DNA of 64,000 nucleotides, from NCBI GenBank assembly GCA_021234155.1, contig JAJEKV010000049.1, positions 8,652,036 to 8,716,035 of the forward strand, given 5' to 3'. The DNA is from Isoetes taiwanensis (taxonomy: Eukaryota; Streptophyta; Lycopodiopsida; Isoetales; Isoetaceae). The notes below the pieces were generated by a model. That model ran no database searches and was not told the origin of the DNA. It was given only the letters and a program-made list of their open reading frames with translations. Position 1 is the stretch's first letter; every line of letters begins with the position of its first letter. The translations under genes and the position numbers were made by a program. Shown piece after piece: positions 58,695 through 64,000 of this stretch.

Positions 58695-59597
58695 TTATCC
58701 CCCCTTACTTGTATTCGACGAACTTGCTTTAAAAAATCTGCTTTCGGTATGATAAAAAGATTGACTAGAACTTCTCATTTCCCTTAGCAGGTAGCAACAC
58801 CATTATTAACCGGGATTAAAAAACCTGCGCCCTTTTCGGGTTTTCGAGGAAAACCCCGGTAATAATGATGTCACTATCCTTGTTAGGGTCCTCTCGATCC
58901 GCATCAACCTCATCCTATTCCGTGTCTATTTTGAACTTGCCGGGATGGAGACAATGGCCAAAGAATACGGAAATGGAAAAACAATGGTAAAGAAAACAAT
59001 GGTCATGGTTGGTAAGCCAACTAAAAACATGGACATGAAATGATGGAAAAATGATGCTCCCCGCAAAAAAAAAAATAACGTTAGTAGAACATATGGTCGC
59101 TAATATGGTGAAGCCGATTGCAAAGACTTTATGATTTGAATGATATGGATGACTGAAAGGCGATGGTTTGACTAATTACGAAGAACAACCGGATGAACCC
59201 GCCATGGAAACAAAAATTTAGTAAAAACATTGTCACCTTTGATGGTAAAGCTTACATGGCGTAATTTTTAATGGATTGACATGGAGTGGATGAGTGTAAT
59301 GTGAAATGAATTGACTAAAAATGGAGACAAGCAGTGAACCTATCATGGAAACCATAAAAGTTAGTAACAAATTGTCGCCTGATGATGGTTGATTTGGCGC
59401 CTTTTATGGATTGAATGAGGTGTAAGAATGAAAAATGAGATGAATTTGAGTAATACCTGAGAGCAAGCAGATGAATAATAAGAAAAATCAAATTCTTTAT
59501 TTTTTTTTTTTATTTATTTTTTTTTTTCACTTTTTTAATAATTTTTCCCTTATTATGCTATTATCCCCCCTTACTTGTATTCACCGCCCTCGATGAA
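58695..59597 (-). other. element B 3' non-coding region
   Basis: It is collinear with 50278-51182, including both polypurine-like tracts (about 58695-58710 and 59560-59580). A poly-T/AT stretch near 59498-59530 differs in length from copy A. Confidence 0.6.
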
Positions 59598-60835
59598 TTA
59601 CATTGCATCCGGAAATTTCTTGAAAGTCCTTGGTGCATAATATGGCTTAAGATCGGGCACCATTAATTCGCGTTGGGAGCTCATTCCCTCAAATCTTGCA
59701 ATGACACGTAACCGTTAGGAAAAATTTTAAGGACTACATATGGTCCTGCCCATCTCATTCTCAACTTTCCAGGTTTCTTCCAATGTTTTGAATCATATAA
59801 CAATACCAAATCATTTTCCACAAATTCTTTATTTTTATTATGAGCATCATACCATGTTTTACGTTGCCTTTGGAGTGCTTCTCTAGCCATGTATGCATGA
59901 AGACGCTTTCATCTAGCTTCTCTAATTCTTGCAAGCGTGCCTTAAGACTACCATCTTCATCTAGCTTTTCCCTTACAGCCACTCGTAATGATGGAATTTC
60001 TATTTCAATAGGTAAGATGGCCTCTTGGCCATACACTAACATGAAAGGAGTAGATTTCGTGGTAACTTTGTAAGCTATTCTATAGGCCCATAATGCATCT
60101 AACAATCTCTTATCCCAATCAGTCCCTATTAGCTGCGTTAAAATCTTCGTCATTATATTACATAGAGTTTTATTGGTTCTTTCAACTTGGCCATTGGCTT
60201 GGGGATGATAGGGTGTACTCTTTCTATGGGCTATGGCGTGGCGCTTCACCAAGGTAGCGACCACATCATTGATAAAGTGTGAACCTCTATCACTAACCAA
60301 CTCTAAGGGACACCCAAACCTAGTAATGATGTTTTCATATAAGAAAGTTGCTACACTAGTCGCATTAGCATTTCTCAATGCTTTTGCCTCAACCCATTTG
60401 GTAACATAATCCGTGCACACCAATATATACTCACAACGGGTTTGAGCTGAAGGAGGATTAATGGGACCTACAAAATCTATCCCCATTTTTCAAAAGGTAA
60501 TATGGGAACTATCGGGTTCGGGAGAGGCATAGAATCTCGCCTAGTAGGCCGACCCAATCTTTGGCAAAGGTCACAATGTTTTACCCGGATTGTTACATCA
60601 TGGTACAAACTAGGCCACCAATAACCAAAGATTTAACACTTTCTTAGCAAAGACATCTGCAAAGAAAAATGACCTCCAAATAGGGAATCATGGCAAGCTC
60701 TAATGACCTTTTGCACTTCATGAGGGAATATGCATCTACGCAGATATCATCTTTACCTACCCTATACAAGGTTCCGCCAGCAAAAGTGAAAGGTTTACAT
60801 TTTTGAATTAATCTTTTCCTTTCTATGGCTCTCAT
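59598..60835 (-). CDS. gypsy integrase, element B
   Basis: The frame from 60486 reads MGIDFVGPINPPSAQTRCEY, then the same D,D,E core as copy A (VCTDYVTKW, LVSDRGSHF, NGQVERTNKTL), and shifts near 59905 before the C-terminal KHWKKPGKLRMRWAGPYVV (59890-59681). 60835-60644 carries part of the zinc-binding N-terminus. Copy B keeps the GIDFVGP segment that is broken in copy A, while copy A keeps the C-terminus that is broken here. Confidence 0.88.
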
Positions 60836-60873
60836 ATCATCCGAAATTCACCGCTGGAAAGGAATTCGCCACA

Positions 60874-61427
60874 TCAACATACCATTCGAACTGCAGCCAC
60901 CATAAACAAGTTAGCATCGTGCAAGTCATCTTTTACCCCTTTATCGTTAGAATCACTCAATAATCTCGATAAATGGTCACAGTGCATGAGATTTTCCCCG
61001 GTTTTACAATTATATTTAAATTGAAACTCTTGCAACATGAGTAACCATCTAGTTATTCTTCCCGCTCGCAAGGTTTTAAAATTAAATATCTCAATGCTTG
61101 GTGGTCAACAAAAATACAAATTCTTTTCCCAATAAATAGTGGCTAAACTTTATAATTGAATAAATCATGCCCAATCCTTCCCTTTCGGTTGTTGAATAAT
61201 TCTTTTTCTCATTAGACAATTGACGACTAGCATAATAAATTGGATGATCCCACCCATCTTGTTGTGGTTGTGACAAAATACTTCCTATTGCATATCCCAA
61301 GAGTTTACATGGACATGAAATTCCCTTTCCCAATTAGGAAAACTAAGTATGGGTGCGCTTATTAGTGCTTCTTTTAAACTTGTAAACGCTTTTTGACATT
61401 CTTGTGTCCATCGATATTCCTTCCCCT
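60874..61427 (-). CDS. gypsy RNase H, element B (frameshifted)
   Basis: The pieces at 61333-61091 (LGYAIGSILSQPQQDGWDHP, STTEREGLGMIYSIIKFSHY) and 61071-60874 (ITRWLLMLQEFQFKYNCKTG, MHCDHLSRLLSDSNDKG) together give RNase H and its tail. The second piece preserves an MHCDHLSRL segment that copy A loses. Each break coincides with a local disagreement between the copies. Confidence 0.82.
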
Positions 61428-62260
61428 TTAAGGAGTGCAGCTTAATGGTAAAGCCTTATTAGCATAATATCTTATGAATCTTCGATGATACCCTATATGC
61501 CCAAGAAATGCTTGTAATTGCTTAATGTTAGTAGGTGGCTCCAATTCAAATAACTTTAGTCTTATCGGGTCAATTGCAATACCCTTGCCCGAAATGATCC
61601 TACCCAACAACGTCCCATGGGTAACTCCAAACAAACATTTCATAGGGTTTAGAGATATACCATATTCTCGACATTTCATAAAGCATAATCTGAGTTTCTC
61701 CCGATGTTCTTGCCTCGGTACTAAAACACACGTAAATCATCAAGAAACACTTCCATAAAGTCTCTTAGATAATCTTTAAATGCACCCGTAACTACCCTTT
61801 GGAAAGTGGCAGGAGCATTACACAACCCAAATGGCATAACCTTATACATGTAGCACCCCCATTCCGTGACAAATGTGGTTTTTTCCCTATCTTCCTTGGC
61901 AATACTCACCTGATTGTACCCACTGAACCCGTCAAGAAAAGAATAGTACTCATGGCCAGCAACCGAATCAATAACGTTATCAGTGAAAGGAACAGAAACC
62001 CATCCTTAATGGTGGCAAAGATTTAATTTTCTATAGTCCACACACACCCTTAATTTTTTAGACTTCTTTGGAACTATAACTATTGGGGACAACCACTCAC
62101 TAGTTTCCACCGGTTCAATAAACTTAGCTTTAATTAAATTATCCAAATCTTCCCTTACCACCTTTGAGTAATGAGGGTTCATCCCGTAGGGTCGTTGCCT
62201 TATAGCTTTGTGTTAGCTTCAAGTACAATTCTATGCACACTTAACTTTCGGGTGATATAC
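61428..62260 (-). CDS. gypsy reverse transcriptase, element B (frameshifted)
   Basis: 61909-61721 reads FVTEWGCYMYKVMPFGLCNA and EVFLDDLRVF (catalytic aspartates). 61679-61428 reads MKCREYGISLNPMKCLFGVT onward. The upstream palm blocks (SPIVIVPKKSKKLRVCVDYR, about 62110-62030) are present but shifted. At least three indels relative to copy A lie within CAG/CTG-type or homopolymer contexts. Confidence 0.83.
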
Positions 62261-63930
62261 CCTTCAGATCCTCATACGCCCATGCAAAGACATCCTTAAA
62301 CTCCATGAGGAGATCCTTATATTCTTTATGTTCTTCACCAAGATTAAGTTTTCCCAATCGCACCATCTTGGGTTCTCCCGGCACCTAAATTCAACTCATC
62401 ATAAGTGGGGGACGGGTTAGCATTTGTTGGACTTCCTTGGATGCACAATGGGAGGGGGTTTCTTTTTAGCTTGGGTTCTCCCTCCTCAAATTTTGAGAAG
62501 TACTTTCGGATATCTCTCCTCTTCTTCTTCCTTTATAGTTTCATTTACTTCTTCCACATTTACAAAGAAAAACATTTACACCATTCATCCATTCCTCTAA
62601 AGCCACGGATGAAGTATCATCCCTCATTGTTAGTTTTTCATAATCCTCTTGCTCTACATAAACTTGGTCTACTTCTATTTCATTTTTATTTTCGTTACTA
62701 TCTACATCATCATCATTATTATCAACATGCATATCTTCAATTGAGGAACTAGTATCACTATCATTGTCATCCTTATTACCAGATTGAACATGGACCCTTA
62801 TCTTGATTAAATTATTCCCATCTCCAATTTGCAAATAGCCTGTAGACCAATCATGTTTAGCGGATGCTTGCATTAACCATGGCCTTCCTAACAATAATGG
62901 ATAAGTGCATGCACTATTTGGCATCTTTAAAATGACATAATCCACAAAGAAAGTCACACCAAAGAATTAAGGTTTTAATCCCAGTAACTAATCCCAAAGG
63001 TGTTACCTTTCGTTGATCAGCCATCCTCACTATAAAACTTACAGGCATAGGCTCTGGCAAATCTAGTTTCCTCCACATACTCTCAGGCATAATGTTCACG
63101 CCCGAGCCCCCATCAATAGTGCAATTTCGTATCACTCGCCCACTTATTTCCACATCCAGACAAGGTGAACTCATATCTGCAATTATAGGCCATGCAGAAT
63201 TGACAACTACTTCTTTATGACTTTTTAATGCGGCCAAGACCACCTTACGACAACTAGGAGCGATTTGCAATAATTGTTTGAATGTTAAGGAAGGACTTTT
63301 ATTTTCCAAATCCTTCAAAATATCATAGGGTTGTTCTTCCTTTAAATTCAAAACTCTAGTGTACTTCTTACGTTTACCCTTATCCGTATTTTCTTTATTA
63401 AACTCGAAATCATTTAAAATTTCTTTAACTTCCATTGGATGGGGGAGTTGGTCAATATCTTCAAACAACGCTTCGGGTTCCTCAACCTCACTAACTTCAT
63501 TATCCCCTTCATTTATCACATGTGCTTCATTTTCTTCTTCTCTGAGTCTTCTTGCCCCACGAGTCTCCACAACATAACTTGGGATATTAACTTCGTCCAC
63601 ATACACAACTCGACTATCTACCACCACTTCCTTTCCCTTATTATTAGAAGATGGTTCCCCTCTTGCCTTTAATTTGTGAGGACAATTTTCTTGGCTATGT
63701 AGGCCTTGGGTTTGGCAGATCCCACATATGGGTTGATATCCAACTTGTCTCATAGGATTAGGACAATGAGGTGCTATATGACCTATCTCACCACATCTAT
63801 AACATTGGGGTGGAGGCCTCTTCATAACTCTAGGACGATTTTGCCTTTCCTCCACGTTGGTAGCATAAGCTGCAGGATAAAAGGGTTGTGCTTGATAAGT
63901 AGGGGTAGAGGTATTAGGATTAGCTTCCAT
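62261..63930 (-). CDS. gypsy zinc knuckles and protease, element B
   Basis: The 338-codon frame (63930-62914) starts MEANPNTSTPTYQAQPFYPA, has two adjacent cysteine/histidine knuckles (CYRCGEIGHIAPHC, CGICQTQGLHSQENC), a basic then acidic linker, and the protease with CTIDGGSGVNIMPESMW. A shift near 62950 moves into the frame 62957-62541 with GRPWLMQASAKHDWSTGYLQ. This copy shows that knuckles and protease are one continuous frame, unlike copy A. Beyond 63931 only the start of the gag end is in the window. Confidence 0.86.
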
Positions 63931-64000
63931 TCTCCAAAAATAGCATCTTTCTCAGAGGGTGATTAGTTTTACCACACTTTTTACAAGGAATTGGTATGTT

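Larger units (their letters stand above)
48729..64000 (-). mobile_element. tandem pair of Ty3/gypsy elements sharing a central LTR
   Basis: On the minus strand the order is LTR (48729-50277), internal region A (50278-57142), LTR (57143-58694), internal region B (58695 to beyond the window). Each internal region encodes gag, CCHC knuckles, protease, RT, RNase H and integrase. There is no chromodomain, and the RT/protease motifs and the long gap between integrase and LTR resemble the Tat/Athila side of Ty3/gypsy. Copy B is cut off by the window edge in gag. The two copies are almost identical apart from CAG/CTG-centred discrepancies. Confidence 0.9.

Overview
The window reads as nuclear DNA of a land plant with a large, repeat-rich genome. 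The evidence is a golgin-84 gene carrying the plant-type N-terminal motif and 21 GT-AG exons, an NPH3-type BTB gene fragment, Ty3/gypsy elements with and without chromodomains, and LINEs. The spread-out layout and the LINE types fit a fern or lycophyte better than a flowering plant, but that is inference. Only one gene looks fully intact: golgin-84 at 24637-30765 (+). Everything else is retroelements at various stages of decay, gene fragments, or unassigned AT-rich DNA.

Layout. 0.4-3.6 kb (-): broken Ty3/gypsy gag-protease-RT-RNase H. 3.8-5.2 kb (-): an unrecognised ORF with one internal stop. 6.1-7.3 kb (-): an unusual histone H3-like gene. Its MARTKQT tail and a recognisable H3 histone fold are separated by about 250 residues of acidic/basic low-complexity sequence. 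7.3-8.3 kb: a possible terminal-inverted-repeat element full of TTCnnGAA palindromes. 8.6-9.4 kb (+): the last exons of a PhoD-like phosphatase with a premature stop. 11.9-15.4 kb: LTR remnants. 15.8 kb: NPH3 fragment. 17.0-17.5 kb (-): intact hypothetical ORF. 18.4-21.5 kb (-): a LINE with endonuclease, RT and zinc-finger parts. 24.0-24.4 kb (+): a gypsy RT relic just upstream of golgin-84. 33 kb: a foldback hairpin. 34.4 kb: a tRNA-derived SINE-like repeat. 35.4-37.3 kb (+) and 38.3-39.0 kb (-): decayed LINEs. 39.2 kb: a MITE-like element. 40 kb: an array of TATA-like palindromes. 44.5-46.8 kb: tandem repeats, a chromodomain-bearing gypsy 3' end and its LTR. 47-47.8 kb (-): a gag fragment.

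48.7-64.0 kb (-) holds two nearly identical non-chromodomain Ty3/gypsy elements arranged LTR-internal-LTR-internal. They share the middle LTR and run off the window edge. Nearly all the differences between the two copies that I could align by eye sit at CAG/CTG trinucleotides, in forms that deamination cannot explain (CAG with CGC, CGG or CAAAG; CTG with CCG, CG or TCG). I infer systematic consensus base-calling errors, possibly at CHG-methylated sites. If so, many apparent frameshifts in this window are not biological.

The most novel object is the long-tailed H3-like gene. It lies on the same strand as, and upstream of, an unknown ORF and a gypsy gag-pol. It may be a divergent plant H3 gene that happens to sit beside a retroelement, or cargo of that element. 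The sequence alone does not decide between these.
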